In this document: positions 33,943 through 43,246 of the stretch, piece after piece
Numbering within the stretch: position 1 is the first letter of the stretch
Layout of the letters: each line of letters starts with the position of its first letter
From: Eutrophocola sp049446715
GTDB lineage: Bacteria; Pseudomonadota; Gammaproteobacteria; Pseudomonadales; Pseudohongiellaceae
DNA length: 64,000 nt
Assembly: GCA_049446715.1 (NCBI GenBank)
Contig: JBMTQX010000004.1
Location: 27,615 to 91,614 of the forward strand
Direction: 5' to 3'
Position numbers and translations under genes: made by a program
Notes under the pieces: generated by a model
What the model was told of the DNA's origin: nothing
Seen by the model: only the letters and a program-made list of their open reading frames with translations
The model's database searches: none

Positions 33943-34185
33943 TCATTGGGCGGCACTGGCAGATTCCCCGCTGGTCAACAGCTGCATGCTGATGGCATGG
34001 ATGGCGCCACTGGCAATATGGGGATTTAGCACGCGGTAAACGGACTGCTGGCGCTTGACGGCATTGAGTCCTTCAAAGGCATCGGAAATGATCCGCACCT
34101 GGTATTTGCCACCTTCTCCGGCAGCCTTGATGTCGGCATCACTGAACGTTTCCGCCAGCAGTTTTTCAATATCTTCAGGATTCAT
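33943..34185 (-). CDS. ibaG: BolA/IbaG family protein
   Basis: An 80-residue BolA-type protein with DIEKLLAETFSDADIKAAGEGGKYQVRIISDAFEGLNAVKRQQSVYRVLNPHI in family blocks and the final AIHAISMQLLT. IbaG/BolA proteins bind monothiol glutaredoxins and share an iron-sulfur cluster. It sits between mlaC and murA, as in Pseudomonas and E. coli, which supports IbaG rather than BolA. The ATG at 34185 is seven bases from the mlaC stop. Confidence 0.92.
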   Translation of the reverse strand: MNPEDIEKLLAETFSDADIKAAGEGGKYQVRIISDAFEGLNAVKRQQSVYRVLNPHIASGAIHAISMQLLTSGESASAAQ

Positions 34186-34192
34186 GACGGCA

Positions 34193-34834
34193 TTACTCCT
34201 CAATCTGCCAGAGATCGATGACGCGATCGATATCATAGTTGTTGCGCGACATCAGGCTGTCGAAACGGGAGTAGTACTGGCGGCGCAGATTAACGCCTTC
34301 CACGTACAGGTTCCGCAGCATCCAGATATCCGCATCGTTAAGAAACATGGCGTACTGGATGTCGATGCGATTGCCGTCATTACCCAGTACTGACATACGC
34401 ACGTTGGCAGCACGATCCTGGGTGCGACTCTCCAGGATTTCATATTCAACGCCGCCGTATTCGGCCAGCGCACTGCCGTAGAATTCCACCAGGGACGTCC
34501 GGAACACTTCGGCAAAGCGATCCAGCTGCTCTGCGCTGGCACCGTTGGGACCCTGGCCGTATTTGGCCATTACGCCTCGGGCTACTTCGCGAAAATCCAC
34601 AAACTCGGTCAGGGCTTCTTCCACAGCCTGGAAATAGGCGCCACGGTCGGAGACATACAGCTCCTGGATATCTGCCATCCGGGCCAGCAAGCCGCCAAAA
34701 TACTGATCCACTGCTGCTTCAGCCGTCACGTCCTGTGCCGCAGCACCGGTCCAGGACAGCACGCAGCCAACGGCAAAAGCCGTTGCCAATACCAGCCGGG
34801 TCAAGCGCGTTATGAATGTTGTCGCTGTTAGCAT
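34193..34834 (-). CDS. mlaC: Phospholipid-transport periplasmic protein MlaC
   Basis: A 213-residue protein. Signal peptide residues 1-34 (LVLATAFAVGCVLSWTGAAAQD) precede the MlaC/Ttg2D domain (FVDFREVARGVMAKYG, RFAEVFRTSLVEFYGSALAEYGG, DIQYAMFLNDADIWMLRNLYVEGVNL, IDLWQ). MlaC carries phospholipid between the outer membrane and the inner membrane MlaFEDB complex. In most gammaproteobacteria mlaF, mlaE and mlaD precede and mlaB follows it; none is here. The start at 34834 gives the signal peptide. Confidence 0.92.
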   Translation of the reverse strand: MLTATTFITRLTRLVLATAFAVGCVLSWTGAAAQDVTAEAAVDQYFGGLLARMADIQELYVSDRGAYFQAVEEALTEFVDFREVARGVMAKYGQGPNGASAEQLDRFAEVFRTSLVEFYGSALAEYGGVEYEILESRTQDRAANVRMSVLGNDGNRIDIQYAMFLNDADIWMLRNLYVEGVNLRRQYYSRFDSLMSRNNYDIDRVIDLWQIEE

Positions 34835-35175
34835 GAAATGTTTCTCGGTGATAAGTGTTTGGTGTTCCGACTCCTGGCTGGTCGCAGACACACCGCATAA
34901 GTCTGAGGATGCAGCAAGACGACAATCAAGACGACAATGTTGCGCCAGCCGAACTGTATGTTGCCTGAACATAAATCGGAAATTTGCCAAAAACTTGCAG
35001 CGCTACCGCCTCAGGGCCGGCATTTTAACCGATTTGGCATTTTAAAAAAATTGATCCGGCCAACCTCTCGTTCCCTGTGCGTCTGACTTGATTATTACAG
35101 GGAGACTTGCCATATTGTCGCCAATTTTTCATTTGACCTCTGGCAGCAAGCACCGCCTCAGGCCTGAGAGTGGAC
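34835..35175. other. Divergent intergenic region between mlaC and yrbG
   Basis: A 341-bp gap without a gene. It holds a direct repeat of AAGACGACAAT (two copies 12 bp apart, about 34917-34940), a TTAAAAT box facing mlaC, and a sigma-70 promoter candidate facing yrbG. The mlaF-mlaE-mlaD genes normally found here are absent. Confidence 0.6.
35088..35116 (+). promoter_or_regulatory. Sigma-70 promoter candidate for the yrbG-kdsD-lpt operon
   Basis: TTGATT (35088-35093), a 17-base spacer and CATATT (35111-35116) lie 60 bp upstream of the yrbG ATG and point into the operon. Confidence 0.5.
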
Positions 35176-36168
35176 ATGAACATCTATCTGGCCGCGGTCT
35201 ATATTGTCTTCGGATTCGCGGGACTGATCTGGAGCGCGGATCGTTTCGTGCTTGGCGCCTCCACAACGGCGCGCAATCTCGGCGTATCCCCCCTCGTCAT
35301 CGGCCTCACCATTGTTGCCTTTGGTACCTCTGCGCCTGAAATTTTCACCTCGGCCACGGCCTCCATCCAGGGGTCACCTAGCTTTGCCATTGGCAATGCT
35401 CTGGGCTCGAATATCGCCAACCTTGGCATTGTGCTGGCCATAACGTTACTGATACAGCCTATCGATATTCCAAGGTCGTTGCTGCGCAAGGAACTGCCGG
35501 CACTGCTGCTGGTGTCCGCCCTGTGCTTCATCGTCTTTGCCGACCAGACCCTGAATTATTTTGACGGCCTGCTGCTGCTGTTCCTCATGGCAGTCTTCAC
35601 CTGGCGGGTCCTGAAAAGCCTGCGGCTGATGGATGACAAAGCGGACAATGACGAGCGCATCATTGATCCCAACGAGGTGACCGATGATTTCATTGCCGAA
35701 GACATGTCCACGGCCAAGGCATTCGGCCTGCTGGTCTTTGGCCTGGTTCTGCTCATCATCAGCGCCAACATCCTGGTGGAAGGGGCACGCAGCGTGGCAC
35801 TGTCACTGGGTGTGAGCGAACTCGTGATCGGCCTGACCGTCATGGCCGTGGGCACCAGCCTGCCGGAACTGGCCACGTCCATCACCAGTGCTTTCAAGGG
35901 CCATTACGACCTGGTGCTGGGCAACATCATCGGCTCGAACATCATGAACATCCTCCTGGTACTGCCGGTACCGGCGTTCCTGGCGCCTTATGTCATCGAA
36001 CCCGAAGTACTGACCCGTGACTATGCCATGATGATGATCATTACTCTGGGCTGCGCTTACTTCCTGTACATGCGTTCCCGTAAAAACCAGCAGATCGGGC
36101 GGCCCGCCGGCGTGGTTTTATTGGGTATGTATATCGCTTACACTGCCTCACTGATCATCAGCCAGTAG
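35176..36168 (+). CDS. yrbG: CaCA-family calcium/sodium antiporter YrbG
   Basis: A 330-residue inner membrane protein with ten predicted helices. The two inverted alpha repeats of the CaCA family are visible: GTSAPEIFTSATASIQGSP with GNALGSNIAN, and GTSLPELATSITSAFKGH with GNIIGSNIMN. The Glu in each repeat is a likely cation ligand. ATG 35176 was chosen over a GTG two codons upstream. It is the first gene of the plus-strand LPS-transport/rpoN block, as in E. coli. Physiological substrate is not proven for YrbG. Confidence 0.92.
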   Translation: MNIYLAAVYIVFGFAGLIWSADRFVLGASTTARNLGVSPLVIGLTIVAFGTSAPEIFTSATASIQGSPSFAIGNALGSNIANLGIVLAITLLIQPIDIPRSLLRKELPALLLVSALCFIVFADQTLNYFDGLLLLFLMAVFTWRVLKSLRLMDDKADNDERIIDPNEVTDDFIAEDMSTAKAFGLLVFGLVLLIISANILVEGARSVALSLGVSELVIGLTVMAVGTSLPELATSITSAFKGHYDLVLGNIIGSNIMNILLVLPVPAFLAPYVIEPEVLTRDYAMMMIITLGCAYFLYMRSRKNQQIGRPAGVVLLGMYIAYTASLIISQ

Positions 36169-36193
36169 GGTAATCCCGGGGTCCTGCCAAATC

Positions 36194-37165
36194 ATGGACA
36201 ACGCCGCGCTGCAAAAAAGCGCTCTTCGCACCATTGAACTTGAACACCATGCCGTGGCCAGTCTTGCCAGTCGCATCGATGAGCAATTCTTCACCGCCTG
36301 CAAACTGATCCTCGACTGTACCGGACGCGTCATCGTCATGGGCGTCGGCAAATCCGGGCATATCGCCAACAAGATTGCCGCCACCCTGGCCAGCACCGGG
36401 ACCCCCGCCCATTTCGTGCATCCCGCTGAGGCCAGCCATGGCGACATCGGCATGGTCACGAACCGCGATGTGGTAATCGCCATCTCAAACTCCGGCGCCA
36501 CCGTCGAGATCGAAACCCTCCTGCCCATCCTCAAGCGCAAGGGCGTTGCACTGATTGCCCTCACCGGCAATCCAGCGTCACTGCTCGCACGGGAAGCCGA
36601 TGCCAGCCTGGATGCCAGCGTTGAAAAAGAAGCCTGTCCTCTCGGCCTGGCCCCCACGACCAGCACCACGGCAGCACTGGTCATGGGCGATGCCCTGGCC
36701 ATGGCCCTGCTGGAAGCCCGCGGTTTCACCGCCGAGGACTTTGCCTTTTCCCATCCCGGCGGCAACCTGGGCCGCCGCCTGCTGCTGAAAGTCGGCGATG
36801 TCATGCACAAGGGCGATGACATTCCCCGTGTGGCGGAAACCACCAGTGTGAAAGAGTCGCTGCTGGAGATGTCCGCCAAGAAACTCGGCATGACCACGGT
36901 TTCCAGCAGTGCCGGCAAGGTGATTGGCGTGTTCACCGATGGCGACCTGCGCCGATTCCTGGACAGTGGCCAGCCCCTGGATGACACCCGCATCGACACC
37001 GTCATGACAACCACCTATAAGACCATTGACAAGAATGCCCTGGCATCAGAGGCTGCCCGCCTGATGCAGGACAACGAAATCTATTCTCTGGTTGTCATGA
37101 ATGACGATGACAGCCTGGCCGGCATCATCACCATGCATGACCTGCTCAAGGCCAATGTGGTCTGA
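36194..37165 (+). CDS. kdsD: Arabinose-5-phosphate isomerase
   Basis: A 323-residue protein with an N-terminal SIS domain (about 35-190: VMGVGKSGHIANKIAATLASTGTPAHFVHP, ISNSGATVE) and two C-terminal CBS domains (205-323). KdsD interconverts ribulose 5-phosphate and arabinose 5-phosphate, the first step to KDO for LPS. It lies 25 bp after yrbG and 26 bp before kdsC in the standard order. Confidence 0.96.
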   Translation: MDNAALQKSALRTIELEHHAVASLASRIDEQFFTACKLILDCTGRVIVMGVGKSGHIANKIAATLASTGTPAHFVHPAEASHGDIGMVTNRDVVIAISNSGATVEIETLLPILKRKGVALIALTGNPASLLAREADASLDASVEKEACPLGLAPTTSTTAALVMGDALAMALLEARGFTAEDFAFSHPGGNLGRRLLLKVGDVMHKGDDIPRVAETTSVKESLLEMSAKKLGMTTVSSSAGKVIGVFTDGDLRRFLDSGQPLDDTRIDTVMTTTYKTIDKNALASEAARLMQDNEIYSLVVMNDDDSLAGIITMHDLLKANVV

Positions 37166-37191
37166 GCGTTAACGGAAGGAAACCACCTGCC

Positions 37192-37731
37192 ATGTCTGAC
37201 AGCTTGTTACCTGAAAAGGTCAAAGCCCTTGCCGAGCATATCCGCCTGCTCGTGCTTGATGTGGACGGCATACTCAGCGACGGCAAGCTGTATTTTGATA
37301 ACCAGGGTCTGGAATTCAAAGCCTTCAACACCCTCGACGGCCTGGGCCTGAAGCTGCTGCAGCGCAGTGGCGTGCAGGTTGCCCTGATCACCGGCAGGAG
37401 TTCCGACATTGTCGCCAATCGTGCCCGGGCGCTGGGCATCGACATCGTGTACCAGGGCCGTGATGATAAGAAGGTGGCACTGGATGAAATTCTCGGCAAG
37501 CTCGGCATGTCCTGCGATGTGGTTGCGTATGCCGGGGATGACCTGCCCGACCTGGCTTGCATCAACGCCGCCAGGCTGGGTATCACGGTACCCAATGGTC
37601 ACTTCCTTGTCAGGGAAGCAGCAGATGCCATCACCACCCTGCCCGGCGGAGCCGGCGCCGTGCGCGAAATCTGCGACTGGATCATGCGCGCCCAGGGCAC
37701 CTTTGAGGCTGCCGTTAAACCGTTCCTCTAA
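37192..37731 (+). CDS. kdsC: KDO 8-phosphate phosphatase
   Basis: A 179-residue HAD-superfamily enzyme of C0 type. The catalytic aspartates are in VLDVDGILSDGKLY (about 20-33); motif II is ALITGRSS and motif III lies in VVAYAGDDLPDLAC. It forms tetramers and releases phosphate from KDO 8-phosphate. It precedes lptC with a short gap and is followed by the LPS export genes. Confidence 0.96.
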   Translation: MSDSLLPEKVKALAEHIRLLVLDVDGILSDGKLYFDNQGLEFKAFNTLDGLGLKLLQRSGVQVALITGRSSDIVANRARALGIDIVYQGRDDKKVALDEILGKLGMSCDVVAYAGDDLPDLACINAARLGITVPNGHFLVREAADAITTLPGGAGAVREICDWIMRAQGTFEAAVKPFL

Positions 37732-37744
37732 ACGGCAGCCAGTC

Positions 37745-38374
37745 ATGACAGACGCCCCCCCAATCAACCGCCAGGCAGCCGAGTTACGCAAAAGTGGCGT
37801 GCGTCTGCATATCCTGGCCATCATCGTGCTGAGCGCTATCGTGTTCTATCTGCTGGATTCAGCCACCAATGAAGATGTCCTGGACATCAGCCGTGTGCTG
37901 GAGCTGTCAGAACAGGACTACGACTACTTCATGGCCGATGTCGACAGCATGCATTACACCCCGGAAGGACGCGTGGATTATCGCTTCCGTGCCGACCGCA
38001 TCACGCATTTCCCCAATCCCGAGGTCAGCCTGATTGATGCCCCCCGCTTCATCCTTTTCCAGGACGACCAGTCGGCCTGGCGCATCAACGCCGTGAACGG
38101 GCGCCTGGACATGGATCCGGAGAAAAACCAGGAGCGCCTGGTGCTGGTCGATGATGTTATTATTGACGGCATCACCGCCCGGGGCAGGCCGGTTCGCATC
38201 ACCACGGATGCACTGACCCTGTGGCCGGAGGACGGCAACATGCATACCGACCGTGACGTGGTGCTGGAATCCGACGGTTTCATCACCACCAGCCAGGGTC
38301 TGTTTGCCGACATCAACACCAAAGTCTTTCGGCAACTGGCCAACGGACAAATGCAGTATGAGCAGCGTGAATAA
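37745..38374 (+). CDS. lptC: LPS export protein LptC
   Basis: A 209-residue bitopic protein with one N-terminal membrane helix (about 23-42, LHILAIIVLSAIVFYLLDSA). A periplasmic OstA/LptC beta-jellyroll follows (60-205, with GRVDYRFRADRITHFP, DGFITTSQG and MQYEQRE). LptC passes LPS from LptB2FG to LptA. The ATG at 37745 matches the family start. The end overlaps the lptA start by 17 bases. Confidence 0.93.
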   Translation: MTDAPPINRQAAELRKSGVRLHILAIIVLSAIVFYLLDSATNEDVLDISRVLELSEQDYDYFMADVDSMHYTPEGRVDYRFRADRITHFPNPEVSLIDAPRFILFQDDQSAWRINAVNGRLDMDPEKNQERLVLVDDVIIDGITARGRPVRITTDALTLWPEDGNMHTDRDVVLESDGFITTSQGLFADINTKVFRQLANGQMQYEQRE

Positions 38375-38897
38375 AGCCCGCAGTAAACCCCGCCTGACCC
38401 ATCAGCGCGTCCTGGCCATCAGCGCCCTGCTGGTTGCCGTAACCGGTGCGGCCCTGCCTGAAGATGCCAGCCAGCCCGTGCGCGGTACCTATGACAACAG
38501 TCTCCTGCTGCTCGACGAAGGCCGGCAGGTATTTTACGGCACGGCCGAGAAGCCGGCAGAAATCATCCAGGGCACCCTGAAAATCAGTGGCCAGCAAATC
38601 ACCATCGAGCGCACGGACGGCGAGATCAAGAAAATCATTGTGACCGGCATGCTGGCCCACTACGAACAGCAGCCCGCGCCTGACCAACCCATGGCAATGG
38701 CCAATGCCGAAACCATCACCCTGGATTACGACACCCAGCACATGTCTGCCGTGGGCAGGGTCAGTTTTTCCCAGGGCGGCGATCGCCTTACCGGGTGTCA
38801 GGTCGACTATTACCTGGAAAGCCGGCGCCTGGTCACACCGACCTGTGCCGATGGCAGCCAGGCCGAATTCGTCATCACGCCGCGGGAAGGCCAGTAA
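38358..38897 (+). CDS. lptA: LPS periplasmic bridge protein LptA
   Basis: A 179-residue periplasmic protein. A signal peptide (VLAISALLVAVTGAALPEDA) precedes the OstA-like jellyroll (about 50-165, with IIQGTLKISGQQITIERTDG, ETITLDYDTQHMSAVGRVSFSQGGDRLTG). LptA forms the bridge for LPS to the outer membrane LptDE complex. The ATG at 38358 lies inside the lptC end, which suggests translational coupling. A Cys in GCQVDYY is present. Confidence 0.93.
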   Translation: MSSVNKARSKPRLTHQRVLAISALLVAVTGAALPEDASQPVRGTYDNSLLLLDEGRQVFYGTAEKPAEIIQGTLKISGQQITIERTDGEIKKIIVTGMLAHYEQQPAPDQPMAMANAETITLDYDTQHMSAVGRVSFSQGGDRLTGCQVDYYLESRRLVTPTCADGSQAEFVITPREGQ

Positions 38898-38903
38898 TCC
38901 CCG

Positions 38904-39629
38904 ATGAGCACCTTGCGGGCACTCAATCTGGCCAAAACTTACAAAGGCCGCAAGGTGGTTTCGGATACTTCCCTGGCCGTCAGCAGCGGCGAAATCATTG
39001 GCTTGCTAGGCCCCAACGGCGCCGGCAAAACCACCTCCTTTTACATGATCATTGGCCTGGTCAAGGCTGACAAAGGCCAGGTGTTCATTGATGACGAGGA
39101 TATCTCCCGGGCTCCCATGCATGAACGCGCCCGCAAGGGCCTAGGCTATCTGCCGCAGGAGGCCTCCATCTTCCGCAAGCTGTCTGTACGCGACAATATC
39201 CTGGCCATCCTGGAAACCCGGGCGGACCTGGATCGAGAGGCGCGCCTGGCCCGGGCCGAGCAGCTGATGGCGGAGTTTCATATCAGCCACATTGCCGATA
39301 CCAAGGGCATGAGCTTGTCTGGCGGGGAACGCCGCCGAGCCGAAATTGCCCGTGCCCTGGCCACTGATCCGGCCTTTATCCTGCTGGATGAACCCTTTGC
39401 TGGGGTCGATCCCATCTCCGTCAATGACATCAAGCTGATCATCAAGGGCCTCAGTGACCGCGGCATCGGCGTACTGGTGACCGACCACAATGTGCGGGAG
39501 ACGCTGGATATCTGTGAGAAGGCTTATATCGTCAGTGAAGGCACCATCCTGGCTGCCGGGACTCCTGCCGAAATTATTGAAAATCAACAGGTTAGAGAAG
39601 TCTATCTGGGCGAACAGTTCAGAATGTAA
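38904..39629 (+). CDS. lptB: LPS export ATP-binding protein LptB
   Basis: A 241-residue ABC ATPase with Walker A GPNGAGKTT (about 37-45), signature LSGGERRRAEIARAL, Walker B FILLDEPFAGVDP and the H-loop VTDHNVRETLD. It powers LPS extraction with LptF and LptG, which are not in the window. It starts six bases after the lptA stop and precedes rpoN, the standard arrangement. Confidence 0.97.
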   Translation: MSTLRALNLAKTYKGRKVVSDTSLAVSSGEIIGLLGPNGAGKTTSFYMIIGLVKADKGQVFIDDEDISRAPMHERARKGLGYLPQEASIFRKLSVRDNILAILETRADLDREARLARAEQLMAEFHISHIADTKGMSLSGGERRRAEIARALATDPAFILLDEPFAGVDPISVNDIKLIIKGLSDRGIGVLVTDHNVRETLDICEKAYIVSEGTILAAGTPAEIIENQQVREVYLGEQFRM

Positions 39630-39844
39630 GTCCCTGTTAGCATTTCGCCCGTGTCGTCAAGCGCGTAATGCAATATTCATTCCGAAATGACGATTTGCTG
39701 TTAAAAAATCCCCTGATTTGCTATTGTTGCGCCCTTGTCCCGGCGCCTTATTGCCCGGGTTCTGATCCCGGCAGCGCCGGCGAACCACAACCCGACAACG
39801 CATCAAGCTCAGGCAGTAAACCAGCGCTGTAAACCAATGACATT

Positions 39845-41377
39845 ATGAAGCTATCACTCCAGCTCAAACTGGGTCAGCAACTGACGATGACCCCACAATT
39901 GCAACAGGCCATCCGCCTGCTGCAACTGTCGACGCTGGACCTCCAGCAGGAAATCCAGGAAGCCCTGGAATCCAATCCGCTGCTGGAAATCGATGAATCC
40001 GGCGATAGTCCTGAAGGCGATTTAGAGCGTGAGTTCAACGAAGGTGAGGAATTCTCGGCCACCGCGAACACGGTGGACAATGCCCAGGAGAACTTCTCCG
40101 ACAGCGACAATTACAACGAACAGGACGCCAACAGCGAGTTCTCCAGTGGTGACAACTGGGAGGACAAGGATATCCCCAACGACCTGTCCGTCGACAGCAG
40201 CTGGGATGACATCTACACCAACAACAGCCCGCCTCTCTCCTCCGGTGGTGATGGCGATGATTTCGATTTCGAATCGCGCAACAGTAAATCTGGCACGCTG
40301 CAGGACCACCTGAACTGGCAGTTGAACCTGACCCCCATGTCTGATGGTGATCGCCTGATTGCCATGGCGATCATTGATGCCATCGATCCCAACGGCATGC
40401 TTACGGTCACCATCGAGTCCATTCATGCCGGCCTGATCCGGGAGCTGGATATCGATGAAGAGGAAGTGCTCGCTGTCCTGCACCGCATCCAGCAGTTCGA
40501 CCCGGTGGGCGTGGGTTACCGCGACCTGAAAGAATGCCTGACCCTGCAGCTGAAACAACTGGATCCGGAATTCCCCGGCATCGATATCGCCGCCCGCATA
40601 ATCAACGACCATCTGAACCAGCTCGCCAGCCATGACTATGCGCATATCATGAAGACCCTGAAGATCAAGGAACCGGAGCTCAAGGAAGCGCTGAAAATCA
40701 TCCTTTCCCTGAATCCCCGACCGGGATCCGAGATCACGCCCTCCGATGCCACCTATGTTGTGCCGGATGTGTTCGTGACCAAGCGTAACGGCCGCTGGCA
40801 TGTGGAACTGAACCCGGAAACCGCGCCGCGTATACGGGTCAATCCGGAATACGCCATGCTGGCCAACAGCAAGGGGTCGGAAGCCGACAACACCTTCATC
40901 AAGGAAAACCTGCAGGAAGCGCGCTGGTTCATCAAGAGCCTGCACAGCCGCAACGAGACCCTCATGAAAGTGTCCACCAAGATCGTGGAACACCAGAAGG
41001 GCTTCCTGGAATACGGCGAGGAAGCCATGAAGCCACTGGTCCTGCATGACATTGCCGAGGCTGTCGGCATGCACGAATCGACCATTTCCCGCGTGACCAC
41101 CCAGAAATACATGCACACACCACGCGGCATTTTTGAATTGAAGTACTTTTTCTCCAGCCATGTCGGCACCGAAGGCGGCGGTGAATGCTCTTCCACCGCA
41201 ATTCGTGCCCTCATCAAGAAACTGGTGGCTGCCGAAAATCCCCAAAAACCCTTGAGCGACAGCAAGATAACCCAGCTGCTTTCCGACCAGGGCATCAATA
41301 TCGCACGCCGCACGATTGCGAAATACCGCGAGTCCCTGTCGATTGCCCCGTCCAATGAAAGAAAACGGCTGCTTTAA
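39845..41377 (+). CDS. rpoN: RNA polymerase sigma-54 factor
   Basis: A 510-residue sigma-54. Region I is Gln/Leu-rich (LGQQLTMTPQLQQAIRLLQLS, residues 9-29). Region II (about 50-140) is long and acidic. The core-binding domain, helix-turn-helix (HESTISRVTTQKY) and the RpoN box ARRTIAKYRE (about 485-494) that reads the -24 element are intact. It recognises -24/-12 promoters and needs an enhancer-binding ATPase. A 215-bp gap after lptB suggests its own promoter. ptsN follows directly; the usual hpf gene between them is missing. Confidence 0.97.
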   Translation: MKLSLQLKLGQQLTMTPQLQQAIRLLQLSTLDLQQEIQEALESNPLLEIDESGDSPEGDLEREFNEGEEFSATANTVDNAQENFSDSDNYNEQDANSEFSSGDNWEDKDIPNDLSVDSSWDDIYTNNSPPLSSGGDGDDFDFESRNSKSGTLQDHLNWQLNLTPMSDGDRLIAMAIIDAIDPNGMLTVTIESIHAGLIRELDIDEEEVLAVLHRIQQFDPVGVGYRDLKECLTLQLKQLDPEFPGIDIAARIINDHLNQLASHDYAHIMKTLKIKEPELKEALKIILSLNPRPGSEITPSDATYVVPDVFVTKRNGRWHVELNPETAPRIRVNPEYAMLANSKGSEADNTFIKENLQEARWFIKSLHSRNETLMKVSTKIVEHQKGFLEYGEEAMKPLVLHDIAEAVGMHESTISRVTTQKYMHTPRGIFELKYFFSSHVGTEGGGECSSTAIRALIKKLVAAENPQKPLSDSKITQLLSDQGINIARRTIAKYRESLSIAPSNERKRLL

Positions 41378-41413
41378 CCCTGTCCGCCAACACAGAATCA
41401 CGAGACTGAACGT

Positions 41414-41884
41414 ATGGACCTCAAAACTATCCTGACGCCGGAACTTACCTTTTGTAATCTGCAGGGGGTCAGCAAGAAACGCCTGATTGAAACCACTTCC
41501 GACCTGATCGCCGAACAGGTGGAGTCAGTCGATGCCAACCAGATTTACAACGCCCTGATTGCCCGGGAACAACTGGGCAGCACCGGCCTGGGCAACGGCA
41601 TCGCCATTCCTCACTGCCGCGTCCCCAAATGTGTCGAAACCATCGGCTGCCTGGTCAAACTGGAAAGCGGCATTGATTTCGATGCCATCGATGGCAAACC
41701 GGTCGACCTGCTGTTCTACCTGCTGGTGCCGGAAAATACCATTGAAGGCCATCTTGAAGTCCTGCGAAACCTAGCCGAACGTTTCAACAACAGCGACTAT
41801 TGCGCCACCCTGAGAGGCTGCGCAACCAATGCGGCGTTGTTTGCCGCAGCCACCGCTGAAATCGCAGAACCGGACGCCAGCTGA
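41414..41884 (+). CDS. ptsN: PTS(Ntr) EIIA component
   Basis: A 156-residue EIIA-Ntr protein. The phosphorylated histidine is His67 in GIAIPHCRVP. It is the end of the EI-Ntr/NPr/EIIA-Ntr phosphorelay and regulates potassium and nitrogen-related functions. It is 36 bp after rpoN. NPr (ptsO) is three genes downstream in the same block. Confidence 0.95.
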   Translation: MDLKTILTPELTFCNLQGVSKKRLIETTSDLIAEQVESVDANQIYNALIAREQLGSTGLGNGIAIPHCRVPKCVETIGCLVKLESGIDFDAIDGKPVDLLFYLLVPENTIEGHLEVLRNLAERFNNSDYCATLRGCATNAALFAAATAEIAEPDAS

Positions 41885-42007
41885 TGCGGCGCCACAACAG
41901 CCTTTAAGCGTTTTTTAACCACTTTTAACCCGGTACGCGTAACCTCACGGTGAAGCAGCATGAACGCCATGAAAACCAGCGCACAAAGCCACGACTGAGA
42001 CTGAAGC

Positions 42008-42865
42008 ATGAAACTCATCGTCATCAGTGGCCGCTCCGGCTCCGGAAAAAGTACCTGCCTGCATGTGCTTGAGGATCTCGGCTACTACTGCGTCGACAAC
42101 CTGCCTGCCAGCATGCTAGGCATCCTGGCAGACCGGGTCAGTCATGACCTGCATCCCGAATTCCAGCAGGTCGCGGTCAGTATTGATGCCCGCAACATCT
42201 CCGAAGACCTGGAAAAATTTCCCGATATCTTTGCCGGACTGGACGAATCCCGTATCGATCGCCAGATCATTTTCCTGGATGCCGATGACAACACCCTGCT
42301 CAAGCGCTTCAGCGAAACCCGCCGCAAGCATCCCCTCAGCAATGAAAAGCTGGGCCTGATGGAAGCCATCCAGAAAGAGCGCGAGCTGCTGTCACCGATC
42401 ATTTCGCTGGCTAACCTGACCATCGACACCAGCACGCTGTCCCTGCATCAGTTGCGCGACATCATCAAGAACCGGGTGGCCCGGCATGATGCCAGGGGCA
42501 TGGCGGTGCAGTTCCAGTCGTTCGGTTTCAAGTACGGCGTGCCCGTGGATGCCGATATCGTCTTTGACGTGCGCTGCCTGCCTAATCCCTACTGGGTAAT
42601 CCAGTTACGCGGGCAAAACGGCCTCCAGCAGGACGTGATCGACTACCTGGAGACCCAGGACGAGGTCATGGAAATGTTTGCCGATATCCGCGATTACCTG
42701 GAGCGCTGGCTGCCGCGTTTCGAAGCCAATAACCGCAGCTATATAACCATTGCCATCGGCTGTACGGGAGGGCAACATAGGTCCGTGTACCTGTGCGAAA
42801 AACTCAAGCAGCATTTCGGTAAAAACAAAATCAATGTACAGGTACGGCACAAGGAAATTCGTTAA
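42008..42865 (+). CDS. rapZ: RNase adapter protein RapZ
   Basis: A 285-residue P-loop protein: Walker A GRSGSGKST (8-16), Walker B-like IIFLDADD, and the C-terminal CTGGQHRSVYLCEKL domain. In E. coli RapZ targets the GlmZ small RNA to RNase E and so controls GlmS; the C-terminal domain binds RNA and metabolites. It lies between ptsN and ptsO in the standard order. Confidence 0.96.
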   Translation: MKLIVISGRSGSGKSTCLHVLEDLGYYCVDNLPASMLGILADRVSHDLHPEFQQVAVSIDARNISEDLEKFPDIFAGLDESRIDRQIIFLDADDNTLLKRFSETRRKHPLSNEKLGLMEAIQKERELLSPIISLANLTIDTSTLSLHQLRDIIKNRVARHDARGMAVQFQSFGFKYGVPVDADIVFDVRCLPNPYWVIQLRGQNGLQQDVIDYLETQDEVMEMFADIRDYLERWLPRFEANNRSYITIAIGCTGGQHRSVYLCEKLKQHFGKNKINVQVRHKEIR

Positions 42866-42894
42866 CGAAGCCCGGTGCCCATCAAGAAGCAGTT

Positions 42895-43161
42895 ATGATT
42901 GAATCCGCCATTACCATCAAGAACCGCACCGGCTTGCATGCCCGGGCCGCCGCCAAATTCGTGGAAGTCACTTCCCACTATGACAGCCGTGTTGAAGTCA
43001 GCAATGGTGACAGGACCGTGGACGGCAAGAGCATCCTGTCCGTCATGATGCTGGCCGCCTCACCCGGCAGCGAACTGACCCTGAAAATTGATGGCAACGA
43101 TGAGTTGGAAGTACTGGAAGCCATCAGGCAGCTGGTGGATAACAATTTTGGCGAGGAATGA
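42895..43161 (+). CDS. ptsO: Phosphocarrier protein NPr (HPr family)
   Basis: An 88-residue HPr-like protein with the phosphorylation site His15 in NRTGLHARAAA and the later VDGKSILSVMMLAASPGSEL block. It passes phosphate from EI-Ntr to EIIA-Ntr (ptsN). The start follows rapZ by 29 bp. Confidence 0.95.
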   Translation: MIESAITIKNRTGLHARAAAKFVEVTSHYDSRVEVSNGDRTVDGKSILSVMMLAASPGSELTLKIDGNDELEVLEAIRQLVDNNFGEE

Positions 43162-43246
43162 TCCGATAAGTCCTCACGTGTAAGTCGCTTTTTCACACCG
43201 TTATACCCGTGGAACAGCCCAGGACCTGACCCGTCGCCAGAGCGGG

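Noticed and set aside
40022..41401. 459-codon minus-strand frame opposite rpoN
   Set aside because: It mirrors rpoN, which has all sigma-54 motifs; the antisense product shows no recognisable domain.
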